Below, piece by piece: positions 31,864-38,728 of a stretch of DNA of 64,000 bases; within the stretch, counting starts at the first letter, position 1, and every line of letters begins with the position of its first letter. A model generated the notes under the pieces. The model saw only the letters and a list, made by a program, of their open reading frames with translations. It searched no databases and was not told the origin of the DNA. The stretch is taken from contig MHCP01000015.1 in the NCBI GenBank assembly GCA_001816655.1, positions 72,836 to 136,835 of the forward strand. Reading direction: 5' to 3'. This DNA comes from Candidatus Woykebacteria bacterium RBG_13_40_15 (GTDB lineage Bacteria; Patescibacteria; Microgenomatia; Woykebacterales; RBG-16-39-9b). Both the position numbers and the translations under genes were made by a program.

Positions 31864-32601
31864 ATGTTGCGCTTTCTTCAGCAGCTAACAAGGCGACTCC
31901 GAGGAAGAAGTCTAACCAAGGCCAAGCTTTGGTTGGCGCTTTTGTCCTTGGTGTTCTTGCCTCTTTTTGTGAGTGCCGAGCCTGCCTGTGAGGCGCAGAA
32001 GATCCGCGAGCGGTATGGAGTGGAGATTGTGCTCGTGGGTCAGAGCTGGAGCGAGACCAGCCTGGGCGCGGTTGACGACGCTTTGAGTCGACTTCCACCG
32101 CATGTCGTCAGCCAATTGGGTAGCCGGTTCAACGGCAGTCTGTACATACTGTGCAACACTGAGTCGCGTACCCTATCCGGTACCAGCGTCTTCTCGCACG
32201 GCGCGAACTTCTACTCCAATAGTGACGGCCGCAACGAGCTCGTCCTCTACCCCGACCAGAGTACACCCACTGTCCTGCACGAACTAGCCCATGCCTATCA
32301 ACTCCGCTTAGTTCCAGCGGGAAAGTACGCTCTGGTCTTTCGAGACGAGAAGATGAAGGACTTCATGCAAGCCACCGGTTGGCGTCTACTTAGCTCCGAT
32401 GCGCAGGTGGAAACTGCTCTTGATCAGACACAGCTAAGCTTCGCCTATGATGGTCCGACGGTCTGGCATTTCATGTCCAACAACGACCCGCTGGAGGACT
32501 ACGCGAACTCGTTCGCCCTGTTCTTCTACGACCTGGAGCGTCTTCGCCAACTCTCGCCAGTGCGCTACGACTGGATCCTAGAGCACGTGGCCAGCGAGTG
32601 A
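31864..32601 (+). CDS. Secreted zinc metallopeptidase (HExxH)
   Basis: From ATG 31864 (245 residues): basic N-terminus (LTRRLRGRSLTKAK), hydrophobic core LWLALLSLVFLPLFVSA and a likely signal cleavage near SAEP. The catalytic motif HELAHAY is followed some 75 residues on by DPLEDYANSFALFF, where a Glu or Asp could be the third zinc ligand, so it looks gluzincin-like. Cys at the mature start and in ILCNTES might form a disulfide. Family not assigned. GC-rich cassette with its own promoter and terminator. An ATG at 31855 touches the GGAGGG and is less likely. Confidence 0.75.
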   Translation: MLRFLQQLTRRLRGRSLTKAKLWLALLSLVFLPLFVSAEPACEAQKIRERYGVEIVLVGQSWSETSLGAVDDALSRLPPHVVSQLGSRFNGSLYILCNTESRTLSGTSVFSHGANFYSNSDGRNELVLYPDQSTPTVLHELAHAYQLRLVPAGKYALVFRDEKMKDFMQATGWRLLSSDAQVETALDQTQLSFAYDGPTVWHFMSNNDPLEDYANSFALFFYDLERLRQLSPVRYDWILEHVASE

Positions 32602-32640
32602 AGTTGATGACGACGAAGTGCCGAGAATCAGTGAACAGTC

Positions 32641-32670
32641 AAAGGCCCTTGCAGCCAGCGAGGGCCCTTT
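32641..32670 (+). terminator. Terminator of the metallopeptidase cassette
   Basis: AAAGGCCCTT pairs with AGGGCCCTTT (small offset) around a 10-base loop, followed by TTTCTAATT and, 16 bases on, the next repeated promoter. Confidence 0.85.
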
Positions 32671-32685
32671 CTAATTCCCCAAAAC

Positions 32686-32715
32686 TTGAAATTTCTATAA
32701 GTCATACATTATAAT
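32686..32715 (+). promoter_or_regulatory. Repeated-type promoter, copy C
   Basis: TTGAAA, 18-base spacer beginning TTTCTATAAGTCA, TATAAT, preceded by CCCCAAAAC. Same block as copies A and B, with one extra spacer base. Confidence 0.85.
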
Positions 32716-32791
32716 TCCACCACAATTGAATATCGCGGACGGTGTCCTCCGAGAAATCGAAGGGCTTTCAAAGAAAGGAGGGATGGCCGAG

Positions 32792-33775
32792 ATGGCTACC
32801 CGACTGCCTCAAAAAGGGATGGCACCTGGTGCTACCCGAGGCAAACCTGTTACCCTTGAGCAGGTTCTCGATCTGTTGGAACGATTGAAGGGGAAGAAGT
32901 TCGGGTTAAGGGAGTTTCAGAGACTCATTGAGTCGTTCGATGTCCTCGCTCTTATTGGGAGCGGAGAACTGACGAGGGAGACGTTGCGCCTTATCCTTAC
33001 CCCTAATGAGGGCTGGGCCGCTGGCGAACTTCAAAGGATGCTGAGTTCCTACTTCCCTTTCTGGAATGAGGAAATTGAGTCCTCACAAGGCTATCCCGAT
33101 GGTTACCGATTCAAGTCTGCAGCCGGGAAGCTGCTAGCCTTGCAGAGTCTTCACCTTCTCGGTACCGATGACTATGGCAGCCACGTAAAAGAGCTAGCCA
33201 CCCACTACGCTCGCAACATGCCTAAGGGAGCCGAGGAGCTTTTAGTTTGCCCGAAACCCTCAAGGGCGAAGGAGTGGGGGTTAACTTACTCCTACAACCT
33301 ACCCTTAAGTAGTGCGTTGATAATCCTAGACAGGGCCATAAAGCCAAGGTTCCAAAACTGGTGGAAAGATGAGCAGCTTGGCGACACCGAGATGCTAAGA
33401 CTCACCGACAAAACTGCAGCAGCGCTCGACAAGCTGGAGGCGGAAACACCAGGAGACTACCTAGTCATTCCTGTCCAGATGGGGATGAGGCACCGTGGCA
33501 GAAGCGCTCGTAGAGCTGTAGCCTGCTTCGCCGAAAACGAGTTCGGTCTCGGTCCTCTCGAAGTCGCCTACTACCTTGCTAGCTGTCCCGAGCGGTTCGT
33601 CATGTGGTACGATCTAGGGATTATCTGCGCAGGTGCCGAATGCAAAGATAGTCCTAAGGGGGAGTTCGACGGTTGCCCAGCCTTCAACGAGCACCAGGAT
33701 AGGATCAATCTTCGCTACCGCCGAGCTGACGAGTACAGTGATTTGTATGGGGTGGCGACCGGCTTCCTGTCGTAG
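32792..33775 (+). CDS. Hypothetical protein (327 aa)
   Basis: Start ATG 32792 is chosen because GAAAGGAGGG lies 9 bases before it, the same arrangement as for the metallopeptidase gene; in-frame starts upstream (TTG 32726, ATG 32783) are less plausible. The protein is soluble, mostly helical, with VTLEQVLDLLERLKGKKFGLREFQRL at the start, a central Trp-rich segment, and LIICAGAECKDSPKGEFDGCPAF with Cys at the end, possibly metal binding. No family is recognised. GC-rich, monocistronic, strong terminator. Confidence 0.6.
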   Translation: MATRLPQKGMAPGATRGKPVTLEQVLDLLERLKGKKFGLREFQRLIESFDVLALIGSGELTRETLRLILTPNEGWAAGELQRMLSSYFPFWNEEIESSQGYPDGYRFKSAAGKLLALQSLHLLGTDDYGSHVKELATHYARNMPKGAEELLVCPKPSRAKEWGLTYSYNLPLSSALIILDRAIKPRFQNWWKDEQLGDTEMLRLTDKTAAALDKLEAETPGDYLVIPVQMGMRHRGRSARRAVACFAENEFGLGPLEVAYYLASCPERFVMWYDLGIICAGAECKDSPKGEFDGCPAFNEHQDRINLRYRRADEYSDLYGVATGFLS

Positions 33776-33808
33776 CTCATCCACCTTCTAACCACAGTTG
33801 TTAACAAG

Positions 33809-33840
33809 GCGCCCGACTCTAACCCAGTCGGGCGCTACCA
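33809..33840 (+). terminator. Terminator of the 32792 cassette
   Basis: GGCGCCCGACT pairs with AGTCGGGCGCT around CTAACCC, followed by ACCATTTCTAAT. Confidence 0.9.
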
Positions 33841-33852
33841 TTTCTAATACTA

Positions 33853-33882
33853 TTAGCAAATTTTGGTTGAATCTGCTAAAAT
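33853..33882 (+). promoter_or_regulatory. Promoter of the dnaJ relic with weak CIRCE-like arms
   Basis: TTAGCA (33853-33858) and TGCTAA (33874-33879) form an inverted repeat spaced like the outer parts of CIRCE (27 bases overall), and the second arm merges with an extended -10, TGCTAAAAT. The inner three bases of each arm do not fit, so HrcA binding is doubtful. Confidence 0.35.
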
Positions 33883-33894
33883 TCATCACTAGTT

Positions 33895-34047
33895 ATGGCT
33901 GAAAAACGTGATTACTACCAAATCTTAGGCGTAGGAAAAACAGCCTCCGCCGATGAAATAGCATCCTTTGTATGCGAAAAAGACATTCGTATTTTTCGCG
34001 TACTCCCGGATGCTGCGATTAAGCATAGGCTACGCCTATTAGCTTAA
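33895..34047 (+). pseudogene. 5' relic of a second dnaJ
   Basis: The frame starts MAEKRDYYQILGVGKTASAD then EIAS, clearly the first J-domain helix region of DnaJ, as in the intact gene at 34083 (MAKRDYYEVLGVSKTASADD). After about 24 codons similarity stops and the frame ends at 34047 after unrelated sequence. That tail contains two inverted repeats (GTATGCGAAAAA with TTTTTCGCGTAC, and the terminator below). The relic keeps its own promoter and might still give a 50-residue peptide. Confidence 0.8.
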
Positions 34048-34051
34048 TCTT
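34018..34051 (+). terminator. Hairpin at the end of the dnaJ relic
   Basis: TTAAGC-ATAGGC pairs with GCCTAT-TA-GCTTAA around TAC, followed by TCTTT. It would stop transcription from the relic's promoter about 35 bases before dnaJ. Confidence 0.65.
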
Positions 34052-34082
34052 TAAAAAAGCTTATTATTTTGATTAACTATTT

Positions 34083-35177
34083 ATGGCAAAAAGAGATTAC
34101 TACGAAGTGCTAGGGGTTTCGAAAACCGCTAGTGCTGACGACATAAAGAAAGCATACAGAGGTATGGCACGGAAGCATCATCCGGATGTGGATAAAACAG
34201 CTGGTGCAGAAGGACGGTTTAAAGAAATAAACGAAGCCTACCAAGTTTTGTCTGACGCCCAAAAGCGGGAGGCTTATGACCGCTTTGGCCACGCTGCTTT
34301 TCAAGCGGGTGGCGCTCAAGGACAGCCGGGTGGCGGTTTTCAATATCAGTACGGACCTGGAGTTTCTTTTGATTTTGATTTCGGGGGTTTCCGAGACCCA
34401 TTTGATATTTTTGAAGAATTTTTTGGATCGAGATCTCCTTTTGGTAGACAAAGTAGGCGAGGCCCGGCACGTGGGCAAGATCTTCATTTTGAAATTACCC
34501 TACCTTTTGAAAACGCTGCTTTTGGGGTGACACGAAATATAGAAATTCCCCGACGCGAAACTTGTTCGGAATGCAGCGGTAGCGGCGCAGCAAAAGGAAG
34601 TAAGCCAGTTACTTGCCCAGCCTGCAGAGGTTCGGGACGAGTGAGCAACCAGACACAGTCTATTTTCGGCGCTTTTATGACGATGTCTCCTTGCCCAACC
34701 TGTAGGGGTGAGGGGACAGTAATCCTCAAGAAATGCCCAAAATGCAAAGGTAGTGGAATAGTGCGCGGAATCAAAGAAACCCAAATTAAAATCCCGGCTG
34801 GTGTCGATGACGGCGACACTATCCGTTTCCAGAGGCTTGGTGAAGCCGGCGAAAAAGGCGGTGAGTACGGAGACCTTTATTTAACTATCAGAGTTCTCCC
34901 TCACAAATTTTTGAAAAGAGCCGGTTTCGATGTTTATTACGAACAACCAATTTCTTTTACTCAAGCAGCACTTGGTGATGTAATAGAAGTACCGACGCTG
35001 GACGGAAAAGTAAATTTGAAAATCCCAGAAGGAATTCAGACTGGAACGGAACTGCGGTTAAAAGAAAGAGGAATTGTGCATGGACAGTCCCGCGGCGATC
35101 AATACGTTAGAGTAAAAGTGGTAACCCCTAAACACCTTTCCGCTCGGCAGAAGGAAGCTTTAGAAGAGTTGAAATAG
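34083..35177 (+). CDS. dnaJ: Chaperone DnaJ (Hsp40)
   Basis: 364 residues. J-domain with HPD (ARKHHPDVDK), Gly/Phe region rich in GGF and FDFGGF, four zinc-finger repeats CSECSGSG, CPACRGSG, CPTCRGEG, CPKCKGSG, then the C-terminal substrate domains (GVDDGDTIRFQRLGEAG, TLDGKVNLKIPEGIQTG). It hands unfolded proteins to DnaK. It is separated from the hrcA-grpE-dnaK operon by about 8 kb of inserted genes. The region 35178-35313 after it has no ORF; it holds a GGATTC/GAATCC hairpin and two copies of AATCCTGCGCTA (35189 and 35264 areas). Confidence 0.97.
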   Translation: MAKRDYYEVLGVSKTASADDIKKAYRGMARKHHPDVDKTAGAEGRFKEINEAYQVLSDAQKREAYDRFGHAAFQAGGAQGQPGGGFQYQYGPGVSFDFDFGGFRDPFDIFEEFFGSRSPFGRQSRRGPARGQDLHFEITLPFENAAFGVTRNIEIPRRETCSECSGSGAAKGSKPVTCPACRGSGRVSNQTQSIFGAFMTMSPCPTCRGEGTVILKKCPKCKGSGIVRGIKETQIKIPAGVDDGDTIRFQRLGEAGEKGGEYGDLYLTIRVLPHKFLKRAGFDVYYEQPISFTQAALGDVIEVPTLDGKVNLKIPEGIQTGTELRLKERGIVHGQSRGDQYVRVKVVTPKHLSARQKEALEELK

Positions 35178-35313
35178 GATTCTTCGAATCCTGCGCTATT
35201 TCTAGCTAAGGATTTTCCATACTTTTGAAATTTTTGAGCTTCTCAATTCCTCAAGTATTCCCAAATCCTGCGCTAGACATCTTATGCTTAGCTAAAAGTG
35301 AACAAATAGAACA

Positions 35314-35678
35314 GGGGCGAGCTCTCGTCGTGATTCACCGCGGACATCACAACTAAAGAGACTCGCCCCCTGACCAACTGGTCGTACTCCTCGGCCGAGA
35401 TGCCTTATAAGCACGACTAGTTGATCTCTTGTGCGGCGCCGATCATGGCCACGCGAAGACCTCGCTAGCTATTAGGAGGAGGCTAGCCCCAAACCAGCGC
35501 CGCCCTCTATTCCGATTTCTTCCGGGGTGGGGGTGGTGCCAGCAAAAGGAGGTTCTTAGCTGACCGTTCCCCTTTTTCTACCGGGTGAGGTCTTCCATGC
35601 GGTTGTAAGCTGGAAGGAGGTAAGGCCTAAGAGCTCGTAGCCGCGGGAAGTGCCAGCACCACCCCATACCCCAATCGG
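35314..35678. ncRNA. Candidate large structured RNA of four nested hairpin domains
   Basis: Four successive GC-rich stem systems without a credible ORF. H1: GGGGCGAG (35314-35321) with CTCGCCCC (35362-35369), inner GTGAT/ATCAC. H2: AACTGGTCGT with ACGACTAGTT. H3: GCGGCGC (35433-35439) with GCGCCGC (35497-35503), inner GCTAGC/GCTAGC. H4: CCGATT, GGGGT and GGGGTGGTGC (from 35512) with GCACCACCCC, ACCCC and AATCGG (to 35678), about 21 pairs closing a loop of about 115 bases. I could not match it to RNase P RNA, tmRNA or SRP RNA; the long closed H4 is slightly 6S-like. Strand is not decided. It lies between dnaJ and tRNA-Asn. Confidence 0.6.
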
Positions 35679-35696
35679 GATTGCTCGCTTTTATTC

Positions 35697-35722
35697 CAAA
35701 ACAGACCAAAAGGCCTGGGTCT
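35697..35722 (-). terminator. Terminator of tRNA-Asn
   Basis: Minus strand AGACC pairs with GGTCT around a 10-base loop and is followed by GTTTTGG, 9 bases after the tRNA 3' end. Confidence 0.6.
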
Positions 35723-35730
35723 CTCCGGTT

Positions 35731-35801
35731 TCTCGGGAGGGACTCGAACCCCAACCTAAGTGGCTAACAGCCACTGGCTCTTCCAATTGAGCTACCCGAG
35801 A
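35731..35801 (-). tRNA. tRNA-Asn (GTT anticodon)
   Basis: Read on the minus strand: acceptor TCTCGGG pairs with CCCGAGA; D-arm GCTC/GAGC; anticodon arm AGTGG-CTGTTAG-CCACT with anticodon GTT; T-arm with GGGGTTCGAGTCCC. CCA is not encoded. The T-stem has one poor pair next to the acceptor stem; the exact ends could shift by one base. Confidence 0.93.
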
Positions 35802-35817
35802 ATCCCTTCCGGTTTTT

Positions 35818-35846
35818 ATTTTATTTACTACTCGGTTTATTGTCAA
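35818..35846 (-). promoter_or_regulatory. Promoter of tRNA-Asn
   Basis: Minus strand TTGACA, 17-base spacer, TAAAAT, ending 17 bases before the tRNA 5' end. Divergent from the nusA promoter. Confidence 0.8.
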
Positions 35847-35874
35847 CTTTAGCGGGACTTAAAGTGGAGCAGGG

Positions 35875-35903
35875 TTGACCAGAAAATACTTTAGTGCTAC
35901 TAT
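35875..35903 (+). promoter_or_regulatory. Promoter of the nusA operon
   Basis: TTGACC, 17-base spacer, TACTAT; a TATAAT follows at 35910. The leader to ATG 36021 is about 110 bases and contains the hairpin below. Confidence 0.65.
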
Positions 35904-35928
35904 TGGCGTATAATTTTAGAGACTTACC

Positions 35929-35954
35929 AAAAGTGGGAATAAAATCCCACTTTT
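35929..35954 (+). promoter_or_regulatory. Attenuator-like hairpin in the nusA leader
   Basis: AAAAGTGGGA pairs perfectly with TCCCACTTTT around ATAAAA, with the Ts of the 3' arm serving as a terminator tract. NusA itself affects termination, so it could control its own operon here. Confidence 0.6.
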
Positions 35955-36020
35955 ACTTTAGTAGGAAGGTGACAAGTAACAGGTAACAAGTTGCCAAGAG
36001 ATTTTTAAAAATAACTTGTT

Positions 36021-37118
36021 ATGCGACTGAAAGGAGCTAATTTGGCACCAAGAACAGAGTTTGCTTCTGCCTTAAATCAAGCCGCAGCTGAACGCGGGGT
36101 AGAACCCGAAGACGTCTTAAACATAATTAAAGACGCGATAAAAGCTGCTTACAGAAAAGATTACGGTGGCAAAGAAGAAGACGAAATCGAAGTAGAACTG
36201 GATGCGGAATCTGGTGGAGCAAAGATCCATATTGATAAAAAAGATGTTACCCCTCCTGGTTTTGGCCGAATTGCCGCACAAACAGCAAAACAAGTGATTT
36301 TGCAAAGAATCCGCGAAGCTGAAAAAAGTGCAATTTTTTCCGAATACGAAAAAAGAATCGGCAGTGTTGTAAATGGCATGGTCCAAAGACTAGAAGGGCC
36401 AAATCTTGTTGTCGACATAGGTAAAACCGAAGCTATACTGCCCGCAACAGAAAAATCCTCAGGTGAAGATTATCGTCTAACCCAAAGATTGAAACTTTAT
36501 ATTCTTGGAATTCGCGAGGGAGCGAGGGGCCAAGAAATCATCGTCTCACGTGCCCACAGGGGATTGGTTGAAGGCCTCTTCAAATTAGAAGTTCCAGAAA
36601 TTGGTAGTGGTGTTGTCGAAATAAAAGGAATTGCCAGGGAGGCTGGGAGCAGGAGCAAAGTTGCAGTAAGTAGCCGCCAGGCGGGAGTAGATCCAGTTGG
36701 TAGCTGTGTTGGGCAAAAAGGAGTAAGGGTGCAGGCTGTTATTGCGGAACTTGGGGCGGAAAAAATAGATGTAATTGCTTACAGCGATGAACCAGCAAAA
36801 TTTGTTGCTGCTGCGCTTTCTCCCGCTAAAGTTGAAAAAGTAAGTGTGGACGAAGAAACAAAAACGGCTTATGTCGAGGTACCCGAAGATCAACTTTCCC
36901 TAGCAATTGGAAAAGATGGGCAAAATGTTCGCTTATCTGCAAAGCTTACTGGTTGGCGGATAGACATTAAGGGAGCAGACAAAATTCAAGAGCCCGAGGA
37001 AGAAGAAAAGACCAAAGATAAAAAGCCTAAAACTAAGGAAAAAAAGCAAGTTAAGAAAGCAATTAAAAAAACAAAGAGAGTAACAAAGAAAAAGGCAAAG
37101 AAAGAAGAAAGTACTTAA
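36021..37118 (+). CDS. nusA: Transcription termination/antitermination factor NusA
   Basis: 365 residues. N-terminal RNA polymerase-binding domain (ALNQAAAERGVEPEDVLNIIKDAIKAAYRKDYG), S1 domain (GSVVNGMVQRLEGPNLVVDIGKTEAILP), and two KH domains (DPVGSCVGQKGVRVQAVIAELG; LAIGKDGQNVRLSAKLTGWRIDI). The tail is a Lys-rich extension of about 35 residues. It modulates pausing and Rho-independent termination. ATG 36021 is used; a start 24 bases further on would also remove the short MRLKGANL lead. First gene of nusA-infB-DHH-rpsO-pnp. Confidence 0.95.
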   Translation: MRLKGANLAPRTEFASALNQAAAERGVEPEDVLNIIKDAIKAAYRKDYGGKEEDEIEVELDAESGGAKIHIDKKDVTPPGFGRIAAQTAKQVILQRIREAEKSAIFSEYEKRIGSVVNGMVQRLEGPNLVVDIGKTEAILPATEKSSGEDYRLTQRLKLYILGIREGARGQEIIVSRAHRGLVEGLFKLEVPEIGSGVVEIKGIAREAGSRSKVAVSSRQAGVDPVGSCVGQKGVRVQAVIAELGAEKIDVIAYSDEPAKFVAAALSPAKVEKVSVDEETKTAYVEVPEDQLSLAIGKDGQNVRLSAKLTGWRIDIKGADKIQEPEEEEKTKDKKPKTKEKKQVKKAIKKTKRVTKKKAKKEEST

Positions 37119-37157
37119 AGCTTACCCAATGGTAATTTTTAAAGCGTCAATTTATTT

Positions 37158-38636
37158 ATGGCAAAAAATGAAAAACGAGTTACCCAAATTAAGACCAACA
37201 CAAGACCACCGGTGGTGGCAATTCTTGGCCATGTAGACCACGGCAAAACTACTCTCCTTGATTACATTCGCAAAACTCACGTCGCTGAAAAAGAAGAAGG
37301 CGGCATTACCCAACACATTGGTGCTTACCAAATAGAGTACAAAGGAAGAAAAATTACTTTTATTGATACTCCAGGGCACGAGGCTTTTTCCGCAATGCGA
37401 GCTCGGGGGGGTCAGGTTTCAGATCTAGCAGTTTTGATAGTTGCTGCAGATGATGGTGTGATGCCCCAAACGAAAGAAAGTATAGCCCATATAAAGGCTG
37501 CAAATATTCCTTTTATCGTGGCAATAAATAAGATGGATATGCCGGGGGCAAATGTTGAAAGAGTAAAAAAAGAGCTTAGCAAAGAAGAGGTTTTTGTAGA
37601 AGGATACGGCGGAGATGTTGTTATTGTCCCAATTTCAGCAAAGACTGGGCAAGGTGTGGATGAACTTTTAGAAATGATTGATTTGGTTGCCGATTTAGCC
37701 GAATTAAAAAAAGAGGAAGGAAAACCTTTTGAAGGGGTCGTCATCGAGTCAAGATTGGATAAATCTCGTGGGCCAATCGCATCAATATTGGTGAAAAAGG
37801 GAGTTTTAAAATATGGAGATACTGTTTTTACTAAAACTGCGAGTGGAAAGGTTAAGAGCCTTACTGATTCGCTAGGGTCTCGTTTGATAGCCGTGGAAAT
37901 CTCCACACCAATTGAAGTTTTGGGCTTTACAAAGGTACCAAAAGTAGGAGAAATCGTTAAAAGTTTTCCCGAAGAATATAAAGAGGAAGGTAAAGAAACA
38001 AAACAAGTTTTAAGTAAAACAAACTTACCACAACTTTCGGAAGATGAAATCCGTTTGATAATTAAAGCTGATGTGATGGGGTCTCTAGAGGCAATCACCA
38101 ATTCATTAGAGTCCTTAAAAGACGAGGATCAAAAAATTAAGATTTTCTACGCTGAGACAGGGGACATTTCCGAAAGTGATGTTCTTTTGGCGGCAGCAAT
38201 AAAAGCAATAATCATCGGTTTCAATGTTGGAATTAATTCTTCGGCCGAAAGGCTGGCGAGTGAAGAGAAAGTGTTGATAAGAAATTACAAACTAATTTAT
38301 GAACTACTCGAGGAGTTAAAGGAAGGCCTTCACGCTTTGAGCGAGAAGAAGGTGGAGGAGGAAGTGTTTGGAAAAGCAGAAATCATTGCTCTTTTCAAAA
38401 TCGATTCAACTCGTATAGCTGGCTGCAGGGTGGTTGAAGGAAGAATAAACCGCGACGATACAATAGTTTTAAAGCGGGGAGAAAAAGAATTAGGGAGAGC
38501 TAAAATAGTTTCAATGAAGCATCGGGAAAGCGATATAAACGAGGCTAATGTCGGTGACGAATTTGGGTTGGTGCTTGAAAAAGACCTACCATTTGCAAAA
38601 GGTGATATAATTTTCGCTACTATAAGCTCCTCGTGA
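37158..38636 (+). CDS. infB: Translation initiation factor IF-2 (short)
   Basis: 492 residues: the variable N-terminal extension of normal IF-2 is missing and the protein starts just before the G domain. Motifs: GHVDHGKTTLLDYI, GGITQHIGAY, DTPGHEAFSAMRARG, NKMDMPGA, SAKTGQGV. Domains II and III and the C-terminal fMet-tRNA-binding domain (CRVVEGRINRDDTIVLKRG) are present. It positions initiator tRNA on the 30S subunit. Confidence 0.96.
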   Translation: MAKNEKRVTQIKTNTRPPVVAILGHVDHGKTTLLDYIRKTHVAEKEEGGITQHIGAYQIEYKGRKITFIDTPGHEAFSAMRARGGQVSDLAVLIVAADDGVMPQTKESIAHIKAANIPFIVAINKMDMPGANVERVKKELSKEEVFVEGYGGDVVIVPISAKTGQGVDELLEMIDLVADLAELKKEEGKPFEGVVIESRLDKSRGPIASILVKKGVLKYGDTVFTKTASGKVKSLTDSLGSRLIAVEISTPIEVLGFTKVPKVGEIVKSFPEEYKEEGKETKQVLSKTNLPQLSEDEIRLIIKADVMGSLEAITNSLESLKDEDQKIKIFYAETGDISESDVLLAAAIKAIIIGFNVGINSSAERLASEEKVLIRNYKLIYELLEELKEGLHALSEKKVEEEVFGKAEIIALFKIDSTRIAGCRVVEGRINRDDTIVLKRGEKELGRAKIVSMKHRESDINEANVGDEFGLVLEKDLPFAKGDIIFATISSS

Positions 38637-38728
38637 TTAATATCTTCTACTGAAGATTACTCACTGCGGAGATTGCGTTCAAGAATAGCTTAACAGCTAT
38701 CGACTTGAGCTAGAGTTAATTTATAAAT

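Noticed and set aside
27201..33840. Prophage or transposon as source of the islands
   Set aside because: No integrase, transposase, terminase or structural phage gene and no terminal inverted repeats were seen.
33853..33879. True CIRCE operator before the dnaJ relic
   Set aside because: Only the outer six bases of each arm fit, and the right arm is explained by an extended -10 motif found before other genes.
35314..35678. RNase P RNA, tmRNA or SRP RNA
   Set aside because: No GAGGAAAGUCC/ACAGAA cores, no tRNA-like end with TTCGA and no GGAAGCAG-type SRP loop were found on either strand.
1..35700. Chimeric assembly of a GC-rich and an AT-rich genome
   Set aside because: At least seven separate alternations, shared promoter blocks in AT-rich spacers before GC-rich genes and terminators at exact borders make repeated misassembly unlikely, though long reads across borders would settle it.
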